From Gigantopelta aegis (taxonomy: Eukaryota > Mollusca > Gastropoda > Neomphalida > Peltospiridae), in assembly GCF_016097555.1 (NCBI RefSeq), contig NC_054704.1:75538118-75602117 (forward strand): DNA of 64,000 nucleotides, written 5' to 3'. Positions 13,101 to 64,000 of the stretch are shown piece after piece. A program made the translations under genes and the position numbers. The notes below the pieces were generated by a model that was not told the DNA's origin, ran no database searches, and saw nothing but the letters and a program-made list of their open reading frames with translations. Every line of letters begins with the position of its first letter. Positions within the stretch are counted from its first letter, which is position 1.

Positions 13101-16100
13101 TCTCCTAAGCGGTGAGTGATCACACACAATTTTTCAGCCTCAGCTGAGTTAACCCATTCATCTCTGTGAATGACACAACCTCTGCAAAATAAAGATTTAA
13201 GAAATCTAGGCATGGAAAGGGTTAATACTCAGGTTTCACACTGTAACTAATTTTGGTGTAGCCAATTTTCAGATATTAAAATGTGGCTAATTTAAGGAAT
13301 ATGTTAATAACATAGGCTTCTAGAATGTTTTATAAAATCCACTAGCCATGGGATCAGTAATTTTTAAAAATTACTAGCCACAATTAAAAATTCACTAGCC
13401 CTACTTTACTTTAAGCTAATACATTTTTTTTAATAGTAATAATTGGAATATGTCAGGTAAAGATTGAAATATGTGAAGGAAAGTAACATTGAAGCGGGTG
13501 GTCGGATTCATAACAAAGTAGTATGAACATTGTGATTTTGCAATTTCAAAGTGGGGCAGACAATGCTGTTCTTTTAATTTAAACATTGAATATCACTAGC
13601 CTGGGAGTCGGACATATCCACTAGGGCCGCGAAAAACTAAATGTTCTAGCTACAGCTTTCTAAAATTTCGGTATTGCGGGGGTTTTACACAATGTGCGGC
13701 ATCCATGTGTAGCAGCAGCATCTTCGAAGTGTTAATTGCAATTTGGTCACCTTGCCATAAAATTAAGATATTTTATTTGAAACTTCATATGATTGCTTGC
13801 TTGGTACCATTTAGGAGAGTGGTCTTAAGCTCACTTTGATTTTGTTCATGGCAAAGACTAATAAAGTTGACATTGGTCATGGAATTTTTAAACATCATTT
13901 TCATATAATTATGAATTATTTTATTTGTCATCGTAAGACACTCGTACGATGAGGTCTTGCAATCGTCACATCAAAACCTTGCGGCTGCCGTTAGATTATT
14001 GCAGCAAAACCTTTTTTTAAATTTAATTAGGAAGAAGGTAATTGAAAATGCCTTTTAAAAGTAAGGAAATTCATTGCATCCCAATTCAAAGTGTATGACT
14101 GTATGTGATAAAAGGCAAGTCATTAGCTGCATGTTTTGTTTATAATTTATTCCTAAAGCTAGCATGTTGTACTCATACATTTAGGTAGTAAAGGTTGAGA
14201 TGTACTAAATCAAATATTTATGGAGTAAAAACAGTTGAAGCTATGATTGATAAAAAAAATATATGACATTGATTATTTGTACATCCTATGGTCTAAATTG
14301 TAGTAATTATACAGTTAAAGCAGTATACAAGCAGGTTGAAAATGTGTTGCTAATAAACTTTCATTAAATCTTATAAATTCCATTTTCCTTCTCCACCACA
14401 CGCCATATTTTTGCAGGTAGATTTGTTGTGAGGTGCCTTGTATTTTTGTTGGTGTACCGCCTAGGTTTGTTGATACGCTGCTGAAATCAGTTTCAGTACA
14501 AAGTGTTGACTTTATCGGCATTGGGAATTGATTTGGTCCAACGGAACCTATGTGCTTTAGAAACAAGGGAGATAACTGTTGTGTGCATATTATTGTATGA
14601 CAACAACACGGATCTCAGGGTGTTGACTGGAAGAACCGGCAATGGTGGTGTCATGGTTAAACCATCGGACATAAGGCTGGTAGGTACAGGATTTAAAGCC
14701 CGGTACCAGCTCCCACCCAAAACGAGTTTTAACAACTCAGTGGGTAGGTATAAGACCACTACACACTCTTCGCTCTCACTAACCACTAACAACTAACCCA
14801 CTGTCCAAGACAGACAACTGAGATAGCCAAGGTGTGTGCCCAGGACAGCATGCTTGAACCTTCATTGGATATAAGTGCGAAAATTAGTTAAAGAAAGAAA
14901 GAAAACTGGAAGAGGGAAAGGCAATGTGGTCAATTGTGTTTGTGTTTGTGTCGCCAAATTCACTTGGTGTTTGTCTAGAGACATAATTTTTCAATTCAGC
15001 ATTTTGATGAATTTCTGTGAAATATATTTTCCCCGATTTAATTTCACTAAACAATGTGAAAACGATATTCCATTGTACTTGAATAGAACATGTATTTCAG
15101 AAGTATCATATTTTTGTTTCCAGATTGCTGGAGGTACGAGCAAGGTTGTACGAATTACTTACTCACTGTATTCCACCTGACATCATTATAAAGGTGAGTA
15201 CATGTAACTCCAGATTTCAAAATCATATCTGCACAAAGCAGAGTCAAACAGATTCGACATCATTATAAAGGTGAGTACATGTCACTTCAGATTTCAAAAC
15301 CATATCTCTGCACAAAGCAGTCAAAAAGATCCAACATCATTATAAAGGTGAGTACATGTAACTCCAGATTTCAAAATCACTTTTGAAATCATATCTGCAC
15401 AAAGCAGTCAGAAAGATCAGACATCATTATAATAGTGAATGCATGTAGCTTTAAATAACAAAAACATCAATATTTTCAAAATAGTATTTCTGCACAAGGC
15501 AGAGTCAAAAGGACATTTTGACACGGTTGAGAGTGTTCCCATGAATAACCTTAAGGGGTGTTGCCACTTCCCAGGAGAATACATCCTTCTGACTTTGCCT
15601 CTAGCAGGACTGTCGTTCCCATGACTGTTTAGACAAATCTAAACCTGCACAAGACAGAGATTATTCAATATTTAAAGAGCTGTGATGACAGACACTCATA
15701 AATCACTGTTAGTGATGATATCAGGTTTAAGTCAGTTTCAAAATAAGGTCATAATTTATTCTAATTCACACTGCATATAATGCAAAATTCGATTGGCTTA
15801 TCAAATCCATTTGTGGCAGTAAAACGAGCATGGATCTGTCGGAAATTTTGGGAATTCCCCAAGAGTCCATGGTCATGCGCTACTTCTCGCTATTTAGTTG
15901 GATGTACTTACTTTAAAATACCAACGTTGAATTTTTTTCTGAAGCAAAATGTATGTTTCTCTAAATTTTATGAAGTAAATGCTGTTTACAAACATTTGTA
16001 TGACCTCATGTGTGTGACGCTGACAGGAATGTGGAAGTAAGTAACGGCAACTGTGCCAAATTATGACTCTTCGTTATCGAGCACCAGTTGTAATGAGTAT

Positions 16101-17751
16101 TTGGAATAAGTGAAATTGGTAATAATGNTTGGTATAGTTGTATAAAACAGTAAAATACAAAAACGATATTAGGAGTAGCAGTTGTATTGCATGTAAAAAC
16201 TTTCTTTTTTTTATTGAATTAGAATTGCGCTATATTTGACCATTTGCGGACGTTCAGTTGTTTTACTTGAAATTGAAAATAGTAGCGGTGACCAGGCTTT
16301 TGTCAAAACGCATAATTTTCCCCAACTGTAGAAAAATAATTTGTTAGCAGTTTAATATTGTTAATTCACTAGCATTTATTCTCGGGAATCCCCCATCCCC
16401 CCCAAATTAAAAAATGCAGTACTGATGTCAATAATTTTGAACCTATGAAGATGTTTATTGTTTACAAGTTAATAAGCTTACATAAGATGCTTAACGCATT
16501 CACTTACTAGTAATCCTCAGATGATAATATTGACAAGAGTTAGACAATATGTTTTCATCATTTCATGTGACAAATGAGAAAACACTGGTACCACAAAGCA
16601 ATCTTAGTATTAAGATCACCTTAAGTGGAACGGGGACGTGTATTTTAAGTTTGCATTACCTCCTAAAACTTGTAATTAGTCTATCCACTGTCCAAATTTA
16701 TGAAGCCTGTTTTTCTTAAACACAAGTGGGTGGGACATAGCTCAGTGGTACAGCGCTCACCTGATGTGCGATCGATCTAGGATCCATTCCTGTTGGTGGG
16801 CCCATTGGGCTATTTCTCATTCCTGCCAGTCCTCCACAACTGTAATAAAGGCCATGGTATGTACTATCCTGTCTGTGGGATGGTGCATATAAAAGAACTC
16901 TTGCTTCTAATTGAAAAGAGTAGCCCATGAAGTGGGACAACAGATTTTCTCTCTCAATATCTGTGTAGTCCACCATATGTCAGACACCATATAACCATAA
17001 ATAAAATGTGTTGAGCGCGTCGTTAAATAAAACATTTCCTTTCTTTCTTCATAAACACAAGTGTTTAAGCATTTTAAATACATGTAGTTATGTGAATGTA
17101 GATGATCCAAAACAGGCTTCAGTCAATCATTTGACTCATACTTACACCCATTAGAGGTTCAAGCACGACTGTCTTGGGCACATCCTCCGAGATTCCCCGG
17201 TGCATAAAACAGGCTTTGTAAATCCAACCCTATGTTTGATAGTCTTGTGATCAGGGTTTTACAGTACTTTTCTTTATTTAGCATTTATAACCAGGAATTC
17301 TAAAAACATTTTATGCACTAGCTGTTAGGTCAGTCATTTTCAGATTCACAATTCATTGTTAAAAATTATTGTTAAAACTTTTTTTTTTTTTTTTTAAATA
17401 TACCTGTTCTGCTGTGTAAATTTATTCTCAATATTTTTTAATTTAATTGATCAGAAGGCGTGAACTGGGTATTTATTGATGCGTAATTTCAAATCTGTTA
17501 TATAAACAAGTTTCTGTAGACTCATAATAGAGTCTTGTTTGATCAATACACTCTCAAAACAACAGTAATACTGAATTTGCAATTTGTAATTCTGGTGGTG
17601 CATAATATGATGACAATGCCTATGTATTGTATCCCACACAAAAAAACACATGATCACTTATCAGTAGCTGCATGTTTAGATGCTAAAAATAGACTGATAG
17701 GACTACATTTGCTAAAGACAGGATGTGATAAACATGCTGTAAATGATCTAA

Positions 17752-17785
<34 letters not shown>

Positions 17786-18807
17786 AAATTACCACTGTAG
17801 GCTGCTGGCCAAATGCAAGTGAACATCTTGACAGATGAGTTCTTAAAATATAACACCAGTCCCATGGGAAACTATTTTTAATTAGATACCAATATAAAGA
17901 ATAAAAACGGCAATAAAAAAAATGTTCAACCTCTTTAGTTTTAATGAATGATTATTGGAAGCTTTGTTATAGCATTATTGTTCTACCTTGACCATAAAAT
18001 AATTATGTAGTAAGTTTTTTTTGTTTTGGAAGACTTGTGATTTACTATGCCCCTGTAATTATTGCATAATGATTTACGTACATATTGTAATCAAAAGTAC
18101 AAATTAATAAACAATTTTAACATTAATACCTTGATAGCAAATTTTGTTTTGTGATTTACAGTTATTCAATAATGTCAGATTTTTGTATCTGAAATTGAGA
18201 TTGATCATTATAATTATGTTGTCATGCTTCATTACCCTCTACTGACCAGCATGTTTCAGGGTCTATATATTTACTACATGTGATTTTAAAACGAAAAACA
18301 TTTTACTTACACATGACAAAATTAATTTCTGTAATCCGAGTGTGAAACCCACTTGCCTTAGGCATTATATTCTAGAAACCTTGATTTAATAATATTTATG
18401 TTGAGGTGGGGGTATCCCCACCGCCCTTTCTTTTTACATTGAATTCCTGCATATTTTGTTTTTATCTGGCTTCTCCTATGTTTGAACTTATTTTGTTATC
18501 CACCCTTACTTCCCAGTCCTTGTCTTCTCCAACGCAACAGGTGCTCGTCTTTTTATTTTTGGATTTTTTTTTCCCTCAGTTATATTGAGTAATGTAATGC
18601 TTTGTGTTTATGTTACAGGGTCTGCTTGAAGAACTGTTGTTGAACTGTGACGGACAGCTCAAGATGGAGGTTGTACAGGCCGCTGCATACTACGAACACA
18701 GACTTCAGCTTGGTCAGAAAGCTATTTACCACCTGGAGGCCGTTGTTGCTAAGTTCATGGCCATTTACAAACGATTCTTTGAAGAGGGACTTGCAGAGCT
18801 GTTCTGA
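3667..18807 (+). CDS. RFC3: Replication factor C subunit 3 (RFC3), complete, 8 coding exons
   Basis: RFC3 is a subunit of the RFC clamp loader, which opens PCNA and loads it onto primer-template junctions in the nucleus. Coding exons read: 3667-3753, 7459-7664, 8200-8297, 9024-9205, 12087-12223, 13013-13111, 15124-15193, 18619-18807. Together they give 1068 nt, 355 residues plus stop, in one uninterrupted frame; human RFC3 has 356. Visible motifs: N-terminal [10 protein letters not shown], Walker [10 protein letters not shown] (residues 42-50, Lys48), degenerate Walker B LTEVD (134-138), and the SRC motif at 177-179 that gives the arginine finger in clamp loaders. The C-terminal collar domain ends in GLAELF. 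All splice sites are GT-AG except both borders of exon 2: the acceptor reads GG at 7457-7458, and no GT follows the position where the frame requires the donor (7665). Protein identity is certain from alignment by eye to the human sequence; the exon-2 borders are inferred from frame and homology. Confidence 0.97.
5062..5248. mobile_element. Putative MITE with imperfect terminal inverted repeats
   Basis: The ends AGGCCATAAGATTTC... and ...GAAATCTGAAGGCCT are roughly complementary, both followed inward by a TTTCATGGAAACA-like motif. Length is 187 nt with no ORF. No clear target duplication could be fixed. Confidence 0.45.
5345..5497. mobile_element. MITE family M1, copy 1 (ends GGCCTGGTGCTTATAAAA)
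   Basis: Inverted ends GGCCTGGTGCTTATAAAA and ...TTTATAAGCATGCAGG, each followed inward by AGAGTC(T/C)AGACT. Further copies of the same family lie at 43683-43796 and 62926-63082, so it is a true dispersed repeat. Non-coding and about 150 nt long. Confidence 0.7.
6838..7092 (+). repeat. Dispersed repeat R1, copy 1
   Basis: Shares a colinear ~255-nt stretch with 37436-37689, including AAAATACATCTCAGAGGT and TTTCCAGCAGGCCA, and ends in GAGCCCTG. A short inverted piece also lies at 4963-5000. Class unknown; the GAGCCCTG end is compatible with a hAT terminus (CAGGGCTC on the other strand), and such a start exists at 5493, but no matching target duplication was found. Confidence 0.6.
7108..7173. 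repeat. AT microsatellite
   Basis: About 65 nt of alternating A and T with one interruption, inside RFC3 intron 1. Confidence 0.9.
8450..8602. repeat. Foldback element 2, RFC3 intron 3
   Basis: Long inverted arms (~70 nt) containing TCGTACTGATT on the left and AATCAGTACGA on the right, with a short core AGCAAGAGCAAG. Outer ends ATTATTATAC/GTGTAATAAT resemble those of the foldbacks at 314 and 44221. Confidence 0.75.
10182..11356. mobile_element. Non-autonomous hAT-like element in RFC3 intron 4
   Basis: Left end CAGAGTTCGACAAAT and the reverse complement of the right end CAGAGTATGACAAAT form terminal inverted repeats of the hAT CAGNG type. They are flanked by TTGGAGG on both sides (7-8 nt target duplication, typical of hAT). 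Both subterminal regions carry repeated CTAGCC/GGCTAG motifs. The 1.17-kb body has no transposase ORF. Confidence 0.75.
11675..11880 (+). mobile_element. SINE, head-1 type, 5'-truncated copy
   Basis: Starts within the body at CAAAGGTCGTGGTATG and runs through GATCTCTTGCTGCTAATCG to the alpha tail GTTAAATAAAACATTTCC. The tRNA-like head is missing. Located in RFC3 intron 4, just after the hAT-like element. Confidence 0.8.
12728..13002 (+). mobile_element. SINE, head-1/alpha tail, inserted in the RFC3 exon-6 acceptor
   Basis: Full-length copy with a tRNA-like head (A box around GTAGCCCAGTGG, B box around GGGATCGATC-like bases), body, and tail ending AACATTTCTTTCTTTC. It is flanked by a perfect 12-nt target duplication TTGTCCTCAGGT at 12716-12727 and 13003-13014. 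The duplicated word contains the exon-6 splice acceptor CAG|G, so the SINE tail now supplies the pyrimidine tract for the functional acceptor. Confidence 0.92.
13112..14633 (+). other. Part of RFC3 intron 6 with degraded repeats
   Basis: Contains several CTAGCC/GGCTAG motifs around 13320-13620, like those in the hAT-like element at 10182, so probably fragments of the same family. No ORF of note. Confidence 0.4.
14634..14905 (+). mobile_element. SINE, head-2' / body-2 type
   Basis: Begins ACCGGCAATGGTGGTGTC, has the B-box-like region GGCTGGTAGGTACAGG, then a different body with GGTATAAGACCACTACAC, ACAACTAACCCACTGTCC and CAGGACAGCATGCTTGAAC, and ends in an AAAG-rich tail. Other copies are at 28300, 30979 and 63301. 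Confidence 0.75.
15178..15440 (+). repeat. Tandem duplication of the RFC3 exon-7 donor junction
   Basis: The end of exon 7 plus its donor (CATCATTATAAAG|GTGAGT) recurs: donors at 15194 (real), 15271 and 15348, exactly 77 nt apart. A fourth, decayed copy near 15422 reads ATCATTATAATAGTGAA. Each copy carries the same following intronic stretch with CAGATTTCAAAA and GCACAAAGCAG. Reading on past the real donor in frame meets a stop at the second copy (TTA TAA). Confidence 0.9.
16718..17063 (+). mobile_element. SINE, head-1/alpha tail, with target duplication
   Basis: Full-length copy in RFC3 intron 7: head GTGGGACATAGCTCAGTGG, body, tail AAATAAAACATTTCCTTTC. It is flanked by an 11-nt target duplication AAACACAAGTG (16718-16728 and 17053-17063). 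Several substitutions from the exon-6 copy suggest an older insertion. Confidence 0.88.
17158..17225 (-). mobile_element. Short fragment of the head-2'/body-2 SINE
   Basis: GGTTCAAGCACGACTGTC followed by TTGGGCACATCCTC matches the reverse strand of the body-2 SINE near its 3' end. It is truncated at both sides. Confidence 0.5.
17754..17782. repeat. Poly-G run
   Basis: 29 consecutive G in RFC3 intron 7, one of several long G or C runs in the window. Confidence 0.9.
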
Positions 18808-18837
18808 GCATGTTTCTTATTTACTTGTCATTAAATT

Positions 18838-18843
18838 AATAAA
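18838..18843 (+). terminator. RFC3 polyadenylation signal AATAAA
   Basis: AATAAA lies 31 nt after the RFC3 stop codon, the first such hexamer downstream. A genomic run of A about 30 nt further on could also cause internal oligo-dT priming and blur mapping of the true cleavage site. Confidence 0.6.
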
Positions 18844-19603
18844 ACTGTTGGTATTAACATTGCATAGTTTATTTAAAAAAAAAAAAATACATATTGGAAT
18901 ACAAGAAAAATGTGTGGAGAAAACCATTGAAGTTTGGGAATTAGTGTTAATTCTTCCATAATCTTGGTGCATCAGTGGGAATGGAAAGTAGAGAATAGAT
19001 AGCCATGATTCACTAATGTGAGTGAAATTGTTATGCACTGCTCTTTTGTGGATGGAAAACAATGAAAAGCAGTCAGGAATGGAAAATAGTTGGATAATTT
19101 CAGTAAGAAGAATAGGAAGTATGTATGTAAGATTGGAATATAGCCACAGTGTGTAATTATTCACACGAAAGTGAATAACTCTTACTTCTTTGAACTAATA
19201 TAGTACACCATGCACATGTTAGAATAAGAATGTCACCAGTTAGATTACTGTTATGTTTTACTTTAAATAATAAAAGGCTTTTTTTTAAAAATGAAAAACG
19301 GGTTACCAAAACTTACATTAAATGGCATTTTAAAGAAAAATTATAGATTCCTATCTAGGATGAAGATTCTTTAAAAACCAAGCCACTTTTATTCAAAATG
19401 AAATCCTGGTTTGTTTTTTTATGCCGGTGCCAAGTGTGGGAACAATGTTTACATAGGTAGTTGTAAATGGGCAGATCAAAATATTTGAAGGGGTTGGAGC
19501 TACACTTTGATGTTTCAGTGTTTTAACTGATTTCAGAGCTCTACAAGGATCTTTATAAACTACAAGCATGTGTTAACCCCTCGCACACACTGAGTAAAAT
19601 TAC

Positions 19604-19925
19604 TCTTTTATTGTAAGGGGGTTGGAACATAGCCCAGTGGTAAAGTGCTCACTTGATGCATGATCGGTCAAGGATCAATCCCTGTCAGTGGGCCCATTGG
19701 GCTATTTCTCATCCCAGCCAGTGCACCACGGCTGGTATATCAAAAGCCATGGTATGTGCTATCCTGTCTGGGATGGTGCATATAAAAGATCCCTTGCTGC
19801 TAATGGAAAATTTTAGCAATTTTCTCAAAGACGGAATTATAAAATGTTAGACATCCAATAGCCAATGATTAATAAATTAAGTGCTCTAGTGGTGTCGTTA
19901 AACAAAACAAATCTTTTATTTTAAG
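19604..19925 (+). mobile_element. SINE, head-1/beta tail, between RFC3 and ATP8A
   Basis: Head and body match the exon-6 SINE, but the 3' end is the beta type: ACATCCAATAGCCAATGATT, then GTGCTCTAGTGGTGTCG and TTAAACAAAACAAA. The flanks TCTTTTATTGTAAGG and TCTTTTATTTTAAGG look like a 15-nt target duplication with one mismatch. Confidence 0.85.
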
Positions 19926-20286
19926 GTATTTTTCAGGTTAGCATGTCCTGACCCCCACCCCACCCACCTACCATAAAAACTTCTCTCATCGCTGTCAAGA
20001 CGGACACTTCCTGCAAACGCGCCTGAAATAGTTATCTTAAAAGTACATTTGATTTGGCCTCAAATGCTATTAAAAACAAGTACTTTATTGTTTTCAGTTT
20101 TTATTGAAATAATTATTTTGATGTTTGATGTGGTGAAATGAAGATAGCATTAAATATTCCTAATGTGAGCAGTTTGAGACAGCTTAATTCGATATATACA
20201 AATTGATGTTCGTGACAATCCCTATGCCCGTAGGGGAAGAAAGGAGGAATGTACACCAGAAACGAGACCTTTCGGTATTTAATAAT

Positions 20287-20294
20287 ACTTCCGG
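20287..20294 (+). promoter_or_regulatory. ETS-like site upstream of ATP8A
   Basis: ACTTCCGG is the reverse complement of the core ETS motif CCGGAAGT and lies about 130 nt before the ATP8A start codon, in a short TATA-less stretch with no transposon. This is a motif match only. Confidence 0.3.
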
Positions 20295-20422
20295 TTTACG
20301 GGAGAAATATTATTTTTGCATAAATTTTCTTCCTTTCATTAGCATATGTCGCTAATGTTTAATTACATGATGTAAAACAAATTATTTATTGTGAACTTTG
20401 CTTTGTGTAGCTTGTAAAGACC

Positions 20423-62841
<42,419 letters not shown>

Positions 62842-62925
62842 GTAAGCAGATGTCTCTTTAATTTTGCAATATCACAATTGTTAGTAATTAGTTTTAATAG
62901 GCTGTTTGTTATTTTAATCAAAGAC

Positions 62926-63082
62926 CAGGGCCTGTGCTTATAAAACTTTTAGAGTCCAGACTGAATCTCTAATGACGGCACATGCATATAATTTGTATGG
63001 CATTGTCATGACATTGCTGTCTCAGACTCTCAATAGGAGCCTCGAGTCTAGACTCTAAAGTTTTATAAGCACCAGACCAGGC
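62926..63082. mobile_element. MITE family M1, copy 3
   Basis: GGGCCTGTGCTTATAAAAC left end, ending TTTTATAAGCACCAGACCAG; inner motif AGAGTCCAGACT at both sides. A partial fourth copy appears to follow to about 63200. Confidence 0.72.
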
Positions 63083-63300
63083 CTCGTACTTATGAAACTT
63101 TTAAAGATTAGACTCAAATCTTTGACAACGTCTTGAGACTTTAACGTCATGATAAAGCATACAATCTAGACTGTCATTGTATCAAGCTCTTTAAGCACAA
63201 TTTAAATTTAATTTTTCATTAATATTGTTCATATATTTTATTAGTCTTCTACCAGTCATCGTGCAAGGGTGTCATTAAACATTCGTTAATTTTCTGCTTT

Positions 63301-63568
63301 TTTTCAACTTATATTTTCGTGCTTATATCCAATTAAGGTTCAAGCACGTTGTCCTGGGCACACACCTCAGCTATCTGGGCTGTCTGTCCAGGACAGTGGG
63401 TTAGTTGTTAGTTGGTTAGTGAGAGAGAAGAAGAAGGTGTAGTGGCCTTACACCTACCCATTGAGACCTTAAGAACTCGCTCTGGGTTGGAGCTGGTACC
63501 GGGCTGCGAACCCTGTACTTACCAGCCTGTAGTCCGATGGCTTAACCACTATGCAAATTGAGACCGGT
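63301..63568 (-). mobile_element. SINE, head-2'/body-2, reverse copy
   Basis: Contains TTCAAGCACGTTGTCCTGGG, GGACAGTGGGTTAGTTG and, at the head, GTACTTACCAGCCTGTAG. Intron after ATP8A exon 14. Confidence 0.8.
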
Positions 63569-63689
63569 TTCAGGTTTCATTCATTCATTCATTCCTCTAC
63601 CAGTCCAATCAGAGGGGACTATAGATTTTGTCACTGTCATTCTGTGTCTCTGTTTTCCATCCATCCATCTGTCCCACATGTTGTTTTCA

Positions 63690-64000
63690 GGACCTTATTC
63701 ACAGTGCCTCAAGACAATGAGCTGACATTTTGTGTATAACTTTTTCATTTACTGTCACAGATCAAGTTTGATTTTCTTGGCAATTCACCTATTTTTGAGA
63801 GTTAAGGCTCTTGAACTTGGAAGATACAAAAATTATTTTTGGGGGGGTTGGGAATGCGTCCAGATATTGAGCTGAAATTTTGTGTCTAGCTTTATCTTGT
63901 ACTGTTACAGACCAAGTTTGACTTTCATAGTGATTTACCCATTTTTCACAGAGCTATGGCGTTTGAACTTAGGAGATAGGGTACATGTATTGCTGTCTCA
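63690..64000 (+). repeat. Dispersed repeat R2, two tandem units
   Basis: Two units with ACTGTCACAGATCAAGTTTG and ACTGTTACAGACCAAGTTTG, each followed by a CACCTATTTTTGAGAG- or CCCATTTTTCACAGAG-like stretch and a GGAGATA motif. Same family as 48660-48830. Runs off the right edge. Confidence 0.6.

Overview
This window is animal nuclear DNA, AT-rich and intron-rich, most likely from a mollusc. The pointers are the abundant tRNA-headed SINEs whose tails read like ...GTTAAATAAAACATTTCTTT, short TTAGGG-type patches, Tc1/hAT/Harbinger-type DNA transposons, and a low-copy dispersed repeat of a kind I associate with mollusc genomes. The species cannot be named from the sequence alone. No retrovirus-like or LTR element was recognised.

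Two host genes lie head-to-tail on the + strand. (1) RFC3, the small clamp-loader subunit of replication factor C, is complete: 8 coding exons between 3667 and 18807, 355 predicted residues (human RFC3 has 356). (2) An ATP8A1/ATP8A2-type P4-ATPase (phospholipid flippase catalytic subunit) starts at 20423 and runs off the right edge. Fourteen coding exons (codons 1-433) are present, up to and including the phosphorylation motif DKTGTLT. Its first intron is 21.4 kb and holds most of the transposons.

Region by region: 1-3.6 kb is intergenic, with a foldback element, a 175-bp tandem duplication and a decayed 28S rRNA fragment. 3.6-18.8 kb is RFC3 with SINEs and a hAT-like element. 18.8-20.4 kb is the short intergenic/promoter interval. 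20.4-41.9 kb is ATP8A intron 1, with three Tc1-like elements, a Harbinger-like element, several SINEs and a telomere-like palindromic cassette. 41.9-64 kb is the exon-dense 5' half of ATP8A.

The most striking feature is a set of tandem arrays built from the genes' own splice junctions. Three ATP8A introns are expanded by copies of the 3' splice site of the exon that follows: about 64 decoy acceptors before exon 11, about 35 before exon 12, and at least five before exon 4. RFC3 exon 7 has its 5' splice site duplicated twice at an exact 77-nt period. In addition, a SINE landed in the exon-6 acceptor of RFC3 and its target-site duplication copied the acceptor itself. The locus is thus full of competing splice sites seeded by duplication. 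I found no evidence in the sequence for a dedicated new enzyme system. The two genes are not functionally linked; one acts at DNA replication forks and the other in membrane lipid asymmetry.
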